In this document: piece after piece, positions 51,354 to 60,546 of the stretch
Position numbering within the stretch: the stretch's first letter is position 1
How the letters are laid out: the number at the start of each line of letters is the position of its first letter
Assembly: GCF_002929535.1 (NCBI RefSeq)
Contig: NZ_PJJO01000054.1
Location: 124,001-188,000 of the forward strand
Source of the DNA: Cryobacterium sp. Y11
GTDB lineage: Bacteria > Actinomycetota > Actinomycetes > Actinomycetales > Microbacteriaceae
DNA: 64,000 nt
Direction of reading: 5' to 3'
Position numbers and translations under genes: made by a program
Notes under the pieces: generated by a model
Database searches by the model: none
Told to the model about the DNA's origin: nothing
Seen by the model: only the letters and a program-made list of their open reading frames with translations

Positions 51354-51534
51354 GCCACAAGCCGAGCGTCAACGCAACAGAGCAAGGCTAACCCTAACCT
51401 ACAACGAGCGGGGCGGCCAGGCGTGGATGCTCGCCGCCGGGCAAACCAGCTACCCGGTTATGACGCGTCTCGCGGAGCGCGCACCCAAATCCTGCCTCGG
51501 CTCGCTCCCCCAGAATCGTAGCGCGCCCGGCGAG

Positions 51535-53499
51535 CTACCAAATGGTGACGCGCTTTTCGGGGGCGAGGTAGAGGGCATCCGCTTCGCCGACCTCGAACGC
51601 CTCGTAGAACGCGGGAATGTTGCTGACGATCTGGTTGCAGCGAAACTCATTCGGCGAGTGCGGGTCGATAGCCAGCAAGCGGATGGCCTCAGCGTCGCGC
51701 AATTTCATTTGCCAGGCCTGCGCCCAGGAGAGGAAGAACCTTTCGGCGCCGGTAAGCCCGTCGATGACCGGGCTCGCCGAACCGTTCAGCGAGAGCACGT
51801 AGGCCTTCCAGGCGATGGAAAGCCCACCGAGGTCGCCGATATTCTCACCGATCGTGAGGGCGCCGTTGACGGTGTTTCCCGGAATGGCCTGCGGTTCCAG
51901 GCCCTCGAACTGGGCGATGAGTGCGGTCGTGCGCAGCTCGAACGCGGCCTTGTCGTCGGCGCTCCACCAGTCGGTGAGGCGGCCGTCGCCGTCGTACTTC
52001 GAGCCCTGGTCGTCGAATCCGTGGCCGATTTCGTGGCCGATGACCGCGCCGATCGCGCCGTAGTTGGCGGCGGGGTCGCGCTCCTCGTCGAAGAACGGAT
52101 ACTGCAAAATGGCCGCCGGAAAGACGATCTCGTTGAATCCGGGGTTGTAGTACGCGTTGATGGTCTGCGGGGTCATGAACCATTCGTCGCGGTCGAGCGG
52201 CTGGCCGATCTTGCCGAGCTCGCGCTGAAACTCGAATTCCCCAGTGGCCTTGACGTTGCTGATCAGGTCGTCGGCGGCGATTTCTAGGCTCGAATAGTCG
52301 CGCCACTTCACCGGATAGCCGATTTTCGGCGTGAACTTACTTAGCTTCTCGAGAGCGCGACCACGTGTCTCCTCGGTCATCCAGTCGAGGGTGCTGATGC
52401 TGTTTTCGTAGGCCTGCACGAGGTTAGCCACGAGCACGTCCATGCTGGCCTTGGCGCTGGGCTTGAAGTGGCGCTCCACGTAGATGCGGCCAACAGCCTC
52501 GCCGAGTGCGCCCTCGACCAGCGAGACGCCGCGCTTCCAACGATCGCGCAGCTGCGGGGTGCCGCTCAGGGTTCGACCGTAGAAGTCGAAGTTCGCCTCG
52601 ACGAAATCATGAGACAAATACGCCGCACTCGAGCGGATGACCTGCCACCGCAGCCAGTCCTGCCACGATTCAAGGCGGTCGTCGGTGAGGGTGGCGGCGA
52701 GTCCGGCGATGTAGCTGGGTTGGCGCACGACAACCTCGTCGAGGGCGCCGACCGGGGCATCGAGGCCATCCAGCCACAGGTCAACGTCGGCGCCGGCGGC
52801 GAGCGCCGAGACCTGGCCCCAGGTGCGCAGGTTGTAGGTCTTCTCGCTGTCGCGAGTCGCGACCTTGTCCCAGTGCTGCGAGGCGAGTTCGGTTTCGAGA
52901 GCGAAAACGCGCGCTGCGCGGGGGGCGGCGTCGGCGAAACCGGCGAGGGCGAACATCCGCTCGAGAAATTCTTGGTACTTGACGCGAATGTCGGCGAACT
53001 TGTCTTCGCGGTAATAGCTTTCGTCTGGCAGACCAATGCCGCCCTGCGCGATGAAGACGAGGTAGCGCTCTGGGTTGCCCGGGTCGTTGTCGACGTAGAG
53101 CTGAAAAGCGCCGGCGACTCCGCCACGTTCGAGGCGACCGAGGGTCGCCAGCAGTTCGGAGATGGTGGTGACGGCGTCGACCGCTTTGAGGTCTTCGTGC
53201 AGGGGTGTCGCGCCGAGCGCTTCGATGCGTTCCTCGTCGAGAAAGCTCGTATACAGGTCGCCGAACTTGCGCTCGAGGCTGCCGGCCGGCGCGGTCTGCG
53301 CCTCGATGATAATCTCGCGCACGGCCTTTTCGGCGTCTTCGGCGAGCATCATGAAGGAGCCCCAGCGCGCCTTGTCGGCGGGAATCTCGCTGCGCGCGAT
53401 CCACTGGCCATTCACGTGCCGAAAGAGGTCGTCTTGCGGGCGCACCTTCGGGTCAAGTTCGTTCTGGTTGATTCCGGATGCAGTCGCCAGCTCAGTCAT
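51535..53499 (-). CDS. M13 family (neprilysin/PepO-type) zinc metalloendopeptidase
   Basis: A 654-residue peptidase. The zinc motif is VIGHEIGHGFDDQG, the third zinc ligand is the Glu of ENIGDLGGLSIAWKAY, and NAYYNPGFNEIVFPAAILQ supplies the substrate-binding segment. FLSWAQAWQMKLRDAEAIRL and PHSPNEFRCNQIVSNIPAFY are conserved at the end. No signal peptide is seen, as in actinobacterial PepO-like enzymes that act inside or are released by other means. Cleaves short peptides on the N-side of hydrophobic residues (family knowledge). Confidence 0.93.
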   Translation of the reverse strand: MTELATASGINQNELDPKVRPQDDLFRHVNGQWIARSEIPADKARWGSFMMLAEDAEKAVREIIIEAQTAPAGSLERKFGDLYTSFLDEERIEALGATPLHEDLKAVDAVTTISELLATLGRLERGGVAGAFQLYVDNDPGNPERYLVFIAQGGIGLPDESYYREDKFADIRVKYQEFLERMFALAGFADAAPRAARVFALETELASQHWDKVATRDSEKTYNLRTWGQVSALAAGADVDLWLDGLDAPVGALDEVVVRQPSYIAGLAATLTDDRLESWQDWLRWQVIRSSAAYLSHDFVEANFDFYGRTLSGTPQLRDRWKRGVSLVEGALGEAVGRIYVERHFKPSAKASMDVLVANLVQAYENSISTLDWMTEETRGRALEKLSKFTPKIGYPVKWRDYSSLEIAADDLISNVKATGEFEFQRELGKIGQPLDRDEWFMTPQTINAYYNPGFNEIVFPAAILQYPFFDEERDPAANYGAIGAVIGHEIGHGFDDQGSKYDGDGRLTDWWSADDKAAFELRTTALIAQFEGLEPQAIPGNTVNGALTIGENIGDLGGLSIAWKAYVLSLNGSASPVIDGLTGAERFFLSWAQAWQMKLRDAEAIRLLAIDPHSPNEFRCNQIVSNIPAFYEAFEVGEADALYLAPEKRVTIW

Positions 53500-53570
53500 G
53501 GGTTCAGCCTATCGGGGGCCGGTGACAGGGAGCCCTGCGGCGTGGTCTCGGGCACTCGTGGGTTCGGCGG

Positions 53571-53640
53571 GTGGCCGCGCCCGATACGGGTGAGCGCTGC
53601 GGTAACCGGCGTAGCGCGTACCTGTTTTGGAGGCGGCCAC
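53571..53640. repeat. 70-bp palindromic element, copy 1
   Basis: GTGGCCGC (53571-53578) and GCGGCCAC (53633-53640) are terminal inverted repeats around GCGCCCGATACGGGTGAGCG and CGGTAACCGGCGTAGCGCG cores shared with two other copies. The right half has drifted compared with copies 2 and 3. Confidence 0.65.
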
Positions 53641-53709
53641 GAAGTTTGGGCGAGCAACGGATGTCACGAAACAGGATATCCGTGCGCCGCTCGTCCCAAA
53701 CGGGGCGTT

Positions 53710-55452
53710 CTAGCTCTGCACGTACAGGTAGTGGAAGCCCGCTCCACGGCGCTGCTCTCGGGAGGGCTTGAGCACGCCCTGGTCCTCAAGCGACGACAGC
53801 ACGGAGCCGACGTTCGTGGCTTGGGCTCCCACGAGGTCGCCCAATTCGGTCGTGCTGATACGGCCACGTGCGGCGGCGTAGGACTGGGCGACATCCTCTC
53901 GGGTGGGCCATGAGCGACGGATGTTTCTATCGACTTCACGAGCAGTGAGCGACGTTCGTGCGTGCTCACTGAGTGCCTTGGCGGGCGGCGTACCGGGAGG
54001 CGTTCCTCTCACATCGATGAAGACGGGACGCCCGTCAGTGGTCAGATCGGCGAGAGTGGCGATCGCATCAATCGCCTCAGCTTCCGACACTTGGAGGTAC
54101 GGTGCCAATACGCGTGCGTCGAGCCAGCCGTAGCTAATCGCGAAATAGAGCGTCATCAAGAATCGAAGATCGGACCCGACCCGTGGGTCGCTGAGCCCGT
54201 TCAACCACTCGATCCAGGCCGCATTCGGATGGTTGCCAATCAATCGGGTCACTACGCTCGGCCCGTCAATTTGCGAGATGTCCGGAGCGCCGTAGCCGAG
54301 GCGAAGCATGTCACCGAACATACGATCGATGCCAATCCCCTCCCGCTCGGCGACTCTCAGGGAAGCCAGGAGGTCAACGAGCGCCGTATTCCGGGATGCC
54401 GATGGATGGTTGATGATGTTCTCGGGGCTCACCCCCGACACGAATCCGCCGGGGCTGGTGACTCGAAGCAGTCCTCCGATATGTTCGACAACGGTCGGCG
54501 CGCTGATCGTCCACTCTCGATGGGCAACACCGTTCACGATCGCTTCGCGAAGTGCACGTTCCGGGATCTGGCGTACCTGGCCGCGGGCCAGCCCCTCATC
54601 GAGGTGCGTGGTCGGGTTGTACGCGCGGGAAGTCGTAAACACCTCCTGCAACTCCTCCAGCAACGACCGGTTCGCTCGTCGCACTCGCGCGATACTGTCT
54701 CCACCGGCGTTTTCCCGGCGCAGGTAGTCCAGGCCTGGTTCCCCTCGCCCGATGAACGTGAGCGCCGCAGCGTTCGTGAGCATTCCCGAACCGTCCATCG
54801 CATTGAGTCGTCGCAAGAGGTCAGTGGCGGGTACGTCGGCCAGTTCTTGCGCAGACGAGTCGGCAGAATCACGAAGAAAGTCGCGAGCCACTTCAACGGC
54901 GCTCGCTCGCACATCGTCAACCGTGTACGTACTGGCTTGCGAAGACCAGTCAACTTGCAGGTGTCGGTGCCGCCGCGCGTGCCAACTCGACGCGTCAATC
55001 TCAACACATCGATCGCTGACCCGCCAATTGAGCTTGTTGTTGTAGCGGACCGGTTCGATGGCCTCGGGAATAATGATCACGAGGATGCGCCTGCCCCGAA
55101 TCTTCACCGGTCGCACGTCGACCGTGACGCGGCGATCGAGTGTGTCATAGAGGCGGACTCGAAGCCATTCCGGGTCGAGTTCTGTACCAATCACCTCGCT
55201 GTTATCAGCCACACCGAGGAGCAACGCTCCACCACCGGGAGTATTAGCCATGCAGGCCACTGCTGGGGCAAGCTTGTCGACGGCACCCTCGCTTTTGGGC
55301 TCTGCTGGCAGGATCTGACCACCAGATGTGCGCCGTCCCGACTCCTCCTTCAGATCGAGAATCTGACGTTCAACCACCGGATGCCCATTGTTGAGCGTTT
55401 CCAGCGCGCGCTGAACCGCCACTTCCACGGCAGAAAGCCCGAATATTGTCAC
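53710..55452 (-). CDS. AlbA/Schlafen-domain ATP-binding regulator-like protein
   Basis: A 580-residue protein. Residues about 30-150 match the Schlafen AlbA_2 nucleic-acid-binding domain (LDLKEESGRR, ACMANTPGGGALLLGVADNS). Residues about 290-400 form a degenerate HATPase_c_4 region (ALREAIVNGVAHREW, LRVTSPGGFVSGVSPEN, GIGIDRM). The C-terminus resembles a winged helix (RISTTELGDLVGAQATNVGSV, LEDQGVLKPSR). Such proteins are thought to be transcription regulators or defence-linked factors; function is unproven. The gene stands alone, is less GC-rich than its neighbours, has an AT-rich inverted repeat in its promoter and is bracketed by two copies of a palindromic repeat. Confidence 0.8.
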   Translation of the reverse strand: MTIFGLSAVEVAVQRALETLNNGHPVVERQILDLKEESGRRTSGGQILPAEPKSEGAVDKLAPAVACMANTPGGGALLLGVADNSEVIGTELDPEWLRVRLYDTLDRRVTVDVRPVKIRGRRILVIIIPEAIEPVRYNNKLNWRVSDRCVEIDASSWHARRHRHLQVDWSSQASTYTVDDVRASAVEVARDFLRDSADSSAQELADVPATDLLRRLNAMDGSGMLTNAAALTFIGRGEPGLDYLRRENAGGDSIARVRRANRSLLEELQEVFTTSRAYNPTTHLDEGLARGQVRQIPERALREAIVNGVAHREWTISAPTVVEHIGGLLRVTSPGGFVSGVSPENIINHPSASRNTALVDLLASLRVAEREGIGIDRMFGDMLRLGYGAPDISQIDGPSVVTRLIGNHPNAAWIEWLNGLSDPRVGSDLRFLMTLYFAISYGWLDARVLAPYLQVSEAEAIDAIATLADLTTDGRPVFIDVRGTPPGTPPAKALSEHARTSLTAREVDRNIRRSWPTREDVAQSYAAARGRISTTELGDLVGAQATNVGSVLSSLEDQGVLKPSREQRRGAGFHYLYVQS

Positions 55453-55475
55453 CGGAGCACCTTTCGACGCGAATT

Positions 55476-55501
55476 TATAATTAATCTCAGAATTAATTAT
55501 A
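55476..55501 (-). promoter_or_regulatory. AT-rich inverted repeat upstream of the AlbA-type gene
   Basis: TATAATTAAT (55476-55485) and ATTAATTATA (55492-55501) are perfect inverted repeats with a 6-bp spacer, 24-49 bp before the start codon. In DNA of this GC content a 26-bp AT-rich dyad is striking and fits an operator, possibly for the protein's own C-terminal helix-turn-helix. Confidence 0.6.
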
Positions 55502-55625
55502 CTTCGAGAAGGATTGTGCGGCGGATCATTATTTATATCGGGAAGATGGACTCGCGGTAGTGGCTCGGTCGCGCGTGGTTTCTAGCATCTTGAGCAGTGG
55601 GCATCCGTTTTATCTTCGGGAGCGG

Positions 55626-55695
55626 ATGCCCGCGCCCGATACCGGTAGGCGCTACGGTCACCGGCGGAGCGCGCACCAATATCGGGCGCGGTCAT
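55626..55695. repeat. 70-bp palindromic element, copy 2
   Basis: Arms ATGCCCGCGCCCGATA (55626-55641) and TATCGGGCGCGGTCAT (55680-55695) pair with one mismatch. The core GCTACGGTCACCGGCG lines up with copies 1 and 3. It lies 15 bp past the pntB stop. Confidence 0.72.
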
Positions 55696-55709
55696 GCATC
55701 AAAAACCAC

Positions 55710-57131
55710 TTACAGCGCCTTGAGCTCCTCGGTCACCTGGGCGACAGACTTCTTGGCATCGCCGAAGAGCATCGTGGTGTTGACGCCGAAGAACAACGGG
55801 TTCTCGATGCCGGCGAAGCCCGAACTCATCGAGCGCTTGAGCACGATTACCGCGCGCGACTGGTCCACGTTGAGCACGGGCATGCCGAAGATGGGCGAGT
55901 TCGGGTCGGTGCGCGCGGCCGGGTTAGTGACGTCGTTGGCACCGATGACGATGGTGACGTCGGTGCGCGCGAACTCGCCGTTGATATCGTCCGTCTCCTT
56001 CATGGCGTCGTAGGAGACGTCGGCCTCGGCCAGGAGCACGTTCATGTGCCCCGGCATGCGCCCGGCCACCGGGTGGATCGCGTATTTGACCTCAACGCCG
56101 CGCGCCTCGAGCACCTTGGCCATGTCCTTCACCGCGTGCTGGGCCTGGGCTACGGCGAGCCCGTAACCCGGCACGACGATGACCTGGTTGGCGTAGGCAA
56201 GCTTGATGGCGGCATCCGCTGCTGACGTGGACTTGGCAACTTGGTCTCCGTTGTTCGTCGAATCAACACCCGTGGCGCCTCCGCCACCGAAACCGCCGGC
56301 CACGATCGAGAGAATGGACCGATTCATGGCCTTCGCCATGAGGTTGGTCAGGATGGTGCCCGACGCCCCGACGATCATGCCGGCGACGATCATCGCGATA
56401 TTGTTCAGCGCGAGCCCGGCGGCCGCCGCGGAGAGACCGGTGAGGGCGTTCAGCAGCGAGATAACGACGGGCATGTCGGCGCCGCCGATCGGGAGCACGG
56501 TCATCACCCCGAGAATTCCCGCCAGAACAAGGATTGTGCCGAACCAGACCGGGTCGGCGCCGGTGCTCGCTGAGTCGATGCCGACGATGGCGGCCGCGCC
56601 GACGGAGCCCAGGAACAGGATCGCGTTGAGTGGCTGTTGCAGTCGACCAACCGACAGGGGGCGCCCGGGCAGAATCTGCTGCAGCTTCATGAAGGCGACG
56701 ATCGAACCCCAAAACGACAACGAGCCGATGATCGCCGCGAAGAGGGAGGCGATGACCAGTGGGAGCACCGGGCCGGAGGCGACGCGGAGGCCGGTGAAGC
56801 CATCGCTTTCGATGAATTCACCCCAGGCGATGAGCGCGACCGTTCCGCCACCGACGCCGTTGAACAGGGCAACGAGCTGCGGCACCGCCGTCATCTTCAC
56901 CTTGCGGGCGGGCGGGATGCCGATGATCACGCCCACGACAAGGGCGGCGATGATGATCAGCCAGCTGCTGGTCTCGCGGATGTGGATCAGGGTCGCCACG
57001 AACGCGATGGCCATGCCGGCCGCAGCAATTTTGTTACCGCGCACCGCAGATCTCGGGGCAGTCAGCCCGGAGAGCCCAATAATGAACATCGCGAACGCGA
57101 CGATATAGAGGGCGTAAACGAGGATGTCCAT
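55710..57131 (-). CDS. pntB: NAD(P) transhydrogenase subunit beta
   Basis: A 473-residue membrane subunit of the proton-pumping transhydrogenase that exchanges hydride between NADH and NADP. About nine membrane helices are followed by the soluble NADP-binding domain (VIVVPGYGLAVAQAQHAVKD, GRMPGHMNVLLAEADV, IGANDVTNPAARTDPNSPI, KRSMSSGFAGIENPLFF). Two bases separate it from pntA2. All domains are intact. Confidence 0.95.
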   Translation of the reverse strand: MDILVYALYIVAFAMFIIGLSGLTAPRSAVRGNKIAAAGMAIAFVATLIHIRETSSWLIIIAALVVGVIIGIPPARKVKMTAVPQLVALFNGVGGGTVALIAWGEFIESDGFTGLRVASGPVLPLVIASLFAAIIGSLSFWGSIVAFMKLQQILPGRPLSVGRLQQPLNAILFLGSVGAAAIVGIDSASTGADPVWFGTILVLAGILGVMTVLPIGGADMPVVISLLNALTGLSAAAAGLALNNIAMIVAGMIVGASGTILTNLMAKAMNRSILSIVAGGFGGGGATGVDSTNNGDQVAKSTSAADAAIKLAYANQVIVVPGYGLAVAQAQHAVKDMAKVLEARGVEVKYAIHPVAGRMPGHMNVLLAEADVSYDAMKETDDINGEFARTDVTIVIGANDVTNPAARTDPNSPIFGMPVLNVDQSRAVIVLKRSMSSGFAGIENPLFFGVNTTMLFGDAKKSVAQVTEELKAL

Positions 57132-57133
57132 GG

Positions 57134-57448
57134 TCAGTTGATCCCCTCGATCTTGCTGCTGGCTGGCCGGGTCTTAAACATGGCCAGCATCCGGTCGGTC
57201 ACGACAAACCCGCCGATGACGTTGACAGTGCCGAACACGATCGCCACGAACGAGATGATCTGTAGCGGGATGCTGGGGTTGTCTGCCGTGCCGAGCACGG
57301 TCAGGGCGCCGAGCACGACGATACCGTGGATGGCGTTGGTGCCCGACATCAGCGGGGTGTGCAAGGTGTTTGGCACTTTTGAGATGACGGCGAAGCCGAT
57401 GAATCCCGAGAGTACGAGGATGGCGATGTTCGCCAGAAAAGAGTCCAT
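57134..57448 (-). CDS. pntA2: NAD(P) transhydrogenase subunit alpha, membrane part
   Basis: A 104-residue membrane subunit with three helices (LANIAILVLSGFIGFAVISK, AIHGIVVLGALTVLG, IISFVAIVFGTVNVIGGFVV), conserved VPNTLHTPLMSGTNAIHGIV and the C-terminal VTDRMLAMFK. It starts one base after the pntA1 stop. In this three-subunit form alpha is split into soluble and membrane proteins. Confidence 0.93.
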   Translation of the reverse strand: MDSFLANIAILVLSGFIGFAVISKVPNTLHTPLMSGTNAIHGIVVLGALTVLGTADNPSIPLQIISFVAIVFGTVNVIGGFVVTDRMLAMFKTRPASSKIEGIN

Positions 57449-57449
57449 G

Positions 57450-58565
57450 TCAGATCCTGTTCGAGACTGAGGCGCGCGTGACGCACGAGAGCGCCACAAC
57501 GTCGTCGGAATAGTCGGGGTCGAGTCGGCCGTCGCGCACCAGCAGTTCGAGCAGCGCGGTGAGGTTCTTTGAATAAAGCTCGCTCGCATGCTCGGGCATG
57601 GTCGAGGGCAGATTGAGCGGCGAGGCAATCGTGACGCCGCCGACGACCACACTCTCGCCGGGAACGGTGAGTTCGCAGTTGCCGCCGGTCTCCCCCGCCA
57701 TGTCAATGACGACACTGCCCGGCTTCATCCCGTGCACGGCGCGAGCGGTCACCAGCCGCGGCGCCGGTCGCCCCGGCACAAGAGCCGTGGTGATCACGAC
57801 GTCGAAGGTAGAAATTGCTTTCTCCAGCGCTGCCTGCTGCGCGGCGCGCTCGTCGGCGGTCAGCTCGCGGGCGTAACCGCCGTCACCGGCCGCGTCGATA
57901 CCCACGTCGAGCCACTGGGCTCCCACCGACCGCACCTGGTCGGCGACATCCGGACGCACGTCATAGCCGGTGACGCGACCGCCGAGCCTTCTGGCAGTGG
58001 CGAGGGCCTGCAGCCCCGCAACACCGACGCCGAGCACTAGCACGCTGGCCGGCTTGACCGTGCCCGCGGCCGTCGTGAGCATCGGGAAGAACCGAGTCGA
58101 CAGCGATGCGGCAAGGATGACCGACTTATAGCCGGCGACATTTGCCTGCGACGACAAGGCGTCCATGACCTGGGCCCGAGAGATGCGGGGAATCGCCTCG
58201 ACAGCGTAGCCAATGATGCCAGCACTCTGCAGCGCAGCAATCTTGTTCTCCGCGTTGCGCGGCGCGAGGAACCCGATCAGGGTCGCGCCCGGCTTCAGAC
58301 GGGCAATCTCGGCGTCGGTGGGCGGAGCGACCTTGAGCACGATGTCGGCGCGCCAGGCGTCACCGATGGTGGCGCCGGCTTCGAGATAGAGGTCGTCACC
58401 CATCAGCGCTTCAGCCCCCGCGCCGGATTCAACGACGACATCGAGCCCCCTGGCGACCAGGGATGCGACGGCGCGCGGCACGAGGGCAACTCGCCGCTCA
58501 TCCGCCCCGCTCTCGCGGACAACGCCGATAGTAGGTGTCTCGGGGTGTGGTTGGTTATCAGGCAC
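57450..58565 (-). CDS. pntA1: NAD(P) transhydrogenase subunit alpha, soluble NAD-binding part
   Basis: A 371-residue NAD-binding subunit related to alanine dehydrogenase. GVVRESGADERRVALVPR is the N-terminal signature, VLVLGVGVAGLQALATARRL the nucleotide fold, and VIDMAGETGGNCELTVPGE the late conserved segment. The GTG start at 58565 follows GAAAGG with good spacing; a longer in-frame extension runs into non-coding repeat DNA and is rejected. First gene of the pntA1-A2-B operon. Confidence 0.93.
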   Translation of the reverse strand: MPDNQPHPETPTIGVVRESGADERRVALVPRAVASLVARGLDVVVESGAGAEALMGDDLYLEAGATIGDAWRADIVLKVAPPTDAEIARLKPGATLIGFLAPRNAENKIAALQSAGIIGYAVEAIPRISRAQVMDALSSQANVAGYKSVILAASLSTRFFPMLTTAAGTVKPASVLVLGVGVAGLQALATARRLGGRVTGYDVRPDVADQVRSVGAQWLDVGIDAAGDGGYARELTADERAAQQAALEKAISTFDVVITTALVPGRPAPRLVTARAVHGMKPGSVVIDMAGETGGNCELTVPGESVVVGGVTIASPLNLPSTMPEHASELYSKNLTALLELLVRDGRLDPDYSDDVVALSCVTRASVSNRI

Positions 58566-59004
58566 GGTCGAGCCTTTCAAAGCGGATGTCCGCACGCTCA
58601 TCACTGAGGCGGCAAATATCCTTGCGGTAGGGACGGGGCACCTGGGCCAGAAATGTTGTTCCCAGCACGCGCCGGAAGCGTCCACGGTCGGCAGAAGCTC
58701 CTGGGACGAACATAGCGGGATGGGGCAGGGGATAGGACCGATCAGCGGTCGCCGTTGCTGAAAGATTCGGTCTTCCTCACCATGCACCGGTTGACTTGAG
58801 GCGATTTTACATAGTGAGCAGTCAGCATCCGGTGAGCATTGGCATTGTTTGACGTGGCCGATGGCGACCGCGCCCGGTACGGGGTGAGCGCGACGGTAAC
58901 CGGCGTAGCGCGCACCGACATCGGGCGCGGTCATGCGGAGTGCGGCAGATGGGGTGCAGGCCGCGGGTCGAGCGCGCCACCCGTAGAGTCGACACATCAA
59001 CATT
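58566..59004. other. 439-bp gap between pntA1 and the MATE gene
   Basis: A divergent intergenic region. The left part should hold the pnt promoter, but I see no convincing -10/-35 pair. The right part holds copy 3 of the 70-bp palindromic element (58865-58934). A TTGACT near 58792 is followed by a TACATAGT sequence on the plus strand and could be a promoter for the MATE gene, though the spacing is short. No gene was recognised. Confidence 0.5.
58865..58934. repeat. 70-bp palindromic element, copy 3
   Basis: ACCGCGCCCG (58867-58876) pairs with CGGGCGCGGT (58922-58931). The core CGACGGTAACCGGCGTAGCG matches copy 1 closely and copy 2 with a few changes. Confidence 0.72.
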
Positions 59005-60327
59005 TTGCGGGCACAGCCCATCGACCGCGACATTCTGCGCCTCGCCGTGCCCGCTCTCGGTGCGCTCGTGGCCGAGCCGTTGTTTCTGCTGGCCGATTCG
59101 GCCATGGTCGGTCACCTCGGCACCACCCCGCTGGCCGGACTCGGCTTGGCGAGCGCGGTATTGCAAACCATCATCGGCCTCATGGTTTTTCTCGCCTACA
59201 GCACGACCCCCGCCGTGGCGCGCTGGCTCGGCGCCGGAGACACGCGGAGGGCGGTATCCGTCGGCATTGACGGACTCTGGCTCGCCCTCGCCCTCGGCCT
59301 GGTGCTCGCCGCCGGCGGCCTGCTCGCCACCCCGGCGCTGGTCGGTGCGTTCGGCGCCGAAACGGCCGTGACAGCGGATGCCGCCACCTACCTTGGCATC
59401 TCCATGTTCGGCCTACCCGCCATGTTGCTGGTGTTCGCTGCCACCGGACTGCTGCGCGGCCTGCAAGACACCCGTACCCCGCTCTACGTGGCCGGCATCG
59501 GTTTCGGCGCGAACATCGCGCTCAACTACGTGTTCATCTACCTGCTGAGCTGGGGCATCGCCGGATCAGCCGTTGGTACCGTCGTCGCGCAGTGGGGCAT
59601 GGCCCTGGTCTACCTCGTCGTCGTCAACAGGCACGCCCGGCGCCACAGCGCTCCGCTCCGTCCGCACCGAGCCGGGCTGCTGCTCGGCGCCCGGAGCGGC
59701 GGCTGGCTTTTCCTGCGCACGGTGAGCCTGCGCGCCGCCATGCTGCTCGCCGTGTTTGTGGCCGCTCAGCTCGGCTCCCCCGAGCTCGCTGCCTTTCAGA
59801 TCGCGATGACCCTGTTTGCGACGCTGGCGTTCGCCCTCGACGCCCTCGCTATTGCCGCCCAGGCCCTCGTCGGGCGGGGCCTCGGCGCCGGGGACGTGCC
59901 ACAGGTGCGCGCCGTGCTGCATCGTTGCCTGCAGTGGGGCCTACTCGCGGGCCTCGTGCTCGCGGTAGTCGTGATCGGCACGAGCGGGGTGCTCGGGCAT
60001 GCGTTCACCAACGCCTCGGCAGTGACGCAGCTGCTGCCGCTGACCCTGATCGTGCTGGGGGCATCCGTTCCCCTCGGCGCGGTCGTGTTCGTGCTCGACG
60101 GCGTGCTCATCGGAGCCGGCGACGCCCGCTATCTCGCGCTGACCGGGCTGATCAACCTCGCCGTGTTCGTGCCGCTGGCCTTCGCCGTGCTGGTCTGGGC
60201 GCCGTCGGGCGAAGCCGGGCTCGCGCTGCTCATGGCCGCGTTCGCCCTCGGCTATCTCGGAGCCCGAGCTGTGACGCTGTCGCTGCGTGCCCGCAGCATG
60301 GCCTGGATGGTCGTCGGCGCGCGCTGA
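59005..60327 (+). CDS. MATE family efflux transporter (DinF-like)
   Basis: A 440-residue multidrug/toxin exporter with about twelve membrane helices in two homologous halves. LRLAVPALGALVAEPLFLLA with DSAMVGHLGTTPLAGLGLAS is the family N-terminus, and GLLRGLQDTRTPLYVAGIG and ALDALAIAAQALVGRGLGAG are conserved. The start is probably TTG at 59005, since the frame is closed by TAG at 58984-58986 and no ATG or GTG lies between. No ribosome binding site is clear. It exports cationic or other compounds by H+ or Na+ antiport; substrate unknown. Confidence 0.9.
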   Translation: MRAQPIDRDILRLAVPALGALVAEPLFLLADSAMVGHLGTTPLAGLGLASAVLQTIIGLMVFLAYSTTPAVARWLGAGDTRRAVSVGIDGLWLALALGLVLAAGGLLATPALVGAFGAETAVTADAATYLGISMFGLPAMLLVFAATGLLRGLQDTRTPLYVAGIGFGANIALNYVFIYLLSWGIAGSAVGTVVAQWGMALVYLVVVNRHARRHSAPLRPHRAGLLLGARSGGWLFLRTVSLRAAMLLAVFVAAQLGSPELAAFQIAMTLFATLAFALDALAIAAQALVGRGLGAGDVPQVRAVLHRCLQWGLLAGLVLAVVVIGTSGVLGHAFTNASAVTQLLPLTLIVLGASVPLGAVVFVLDGVLIGAGDARYLALTGLINLAVFVPLAFAVLVWAPSGEAGLALLMAAFALGYLGARAVTLSLRARSMAWMVVGAR

Positions 60328-60465
60328 TTCCAGTGGATGCCGCCGCTCGCGCGCCCGAATCCCGCTCGCCTGCGTGATACGAGATCACGTGTAGACCACG
60401 GTCATATCCCCTGAGGGGTTCGTAAGTCGTCTCGGTTCGCCGCGTCGGCTTCTCCCGGTGTGAAA

Positions 60466-60538
60466 GGCAGCCGTGCCCAGGGCTATGAAGAACTGCCCGC
60501 TGGTGGCCCACAGATCTGCTCACCAGGATTCGGCTGCC
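60466..60538 (-). other. Structured three-way-junction element after the iron ATPase gene
   Basis: GGCAGCCG (60466-60473) pairs with CGGCTGCC (60531-60538) and encloses two further hairpins: GGGC/GCCC (60480-60483, 60495-60498) and CTGGTG/CACCAG (60500-60505, 60521-60526). On the minus strand it follows the ATPase stop within 10 bases and ends in CTTTC, so it may be a branched terminator. A small RNA is less likely. Confidence 0.45.
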
Positions 60539-60546
60539 GGGCGAGG

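Noticed and set aside
50446..55560. Very long plus-strand open frames opposite the beta-lactamase-like, M13 peptidase and AlbA-type genes (up to about 610 codons)
   Set aside because: They are mirror frames of GC-rich genes, with Arg/Pro/Ala-rich or shuffled sequence and no motifs, while the minus-strand frames have complete catalytic motifs.
60328..60546. Thiamine (TPP) riboswitch for the ABC transporter
   Set aside because: The conserved TPP core sequences are absent, and the structure lies downstream of the ATPase gene rather than upstream of the operon.
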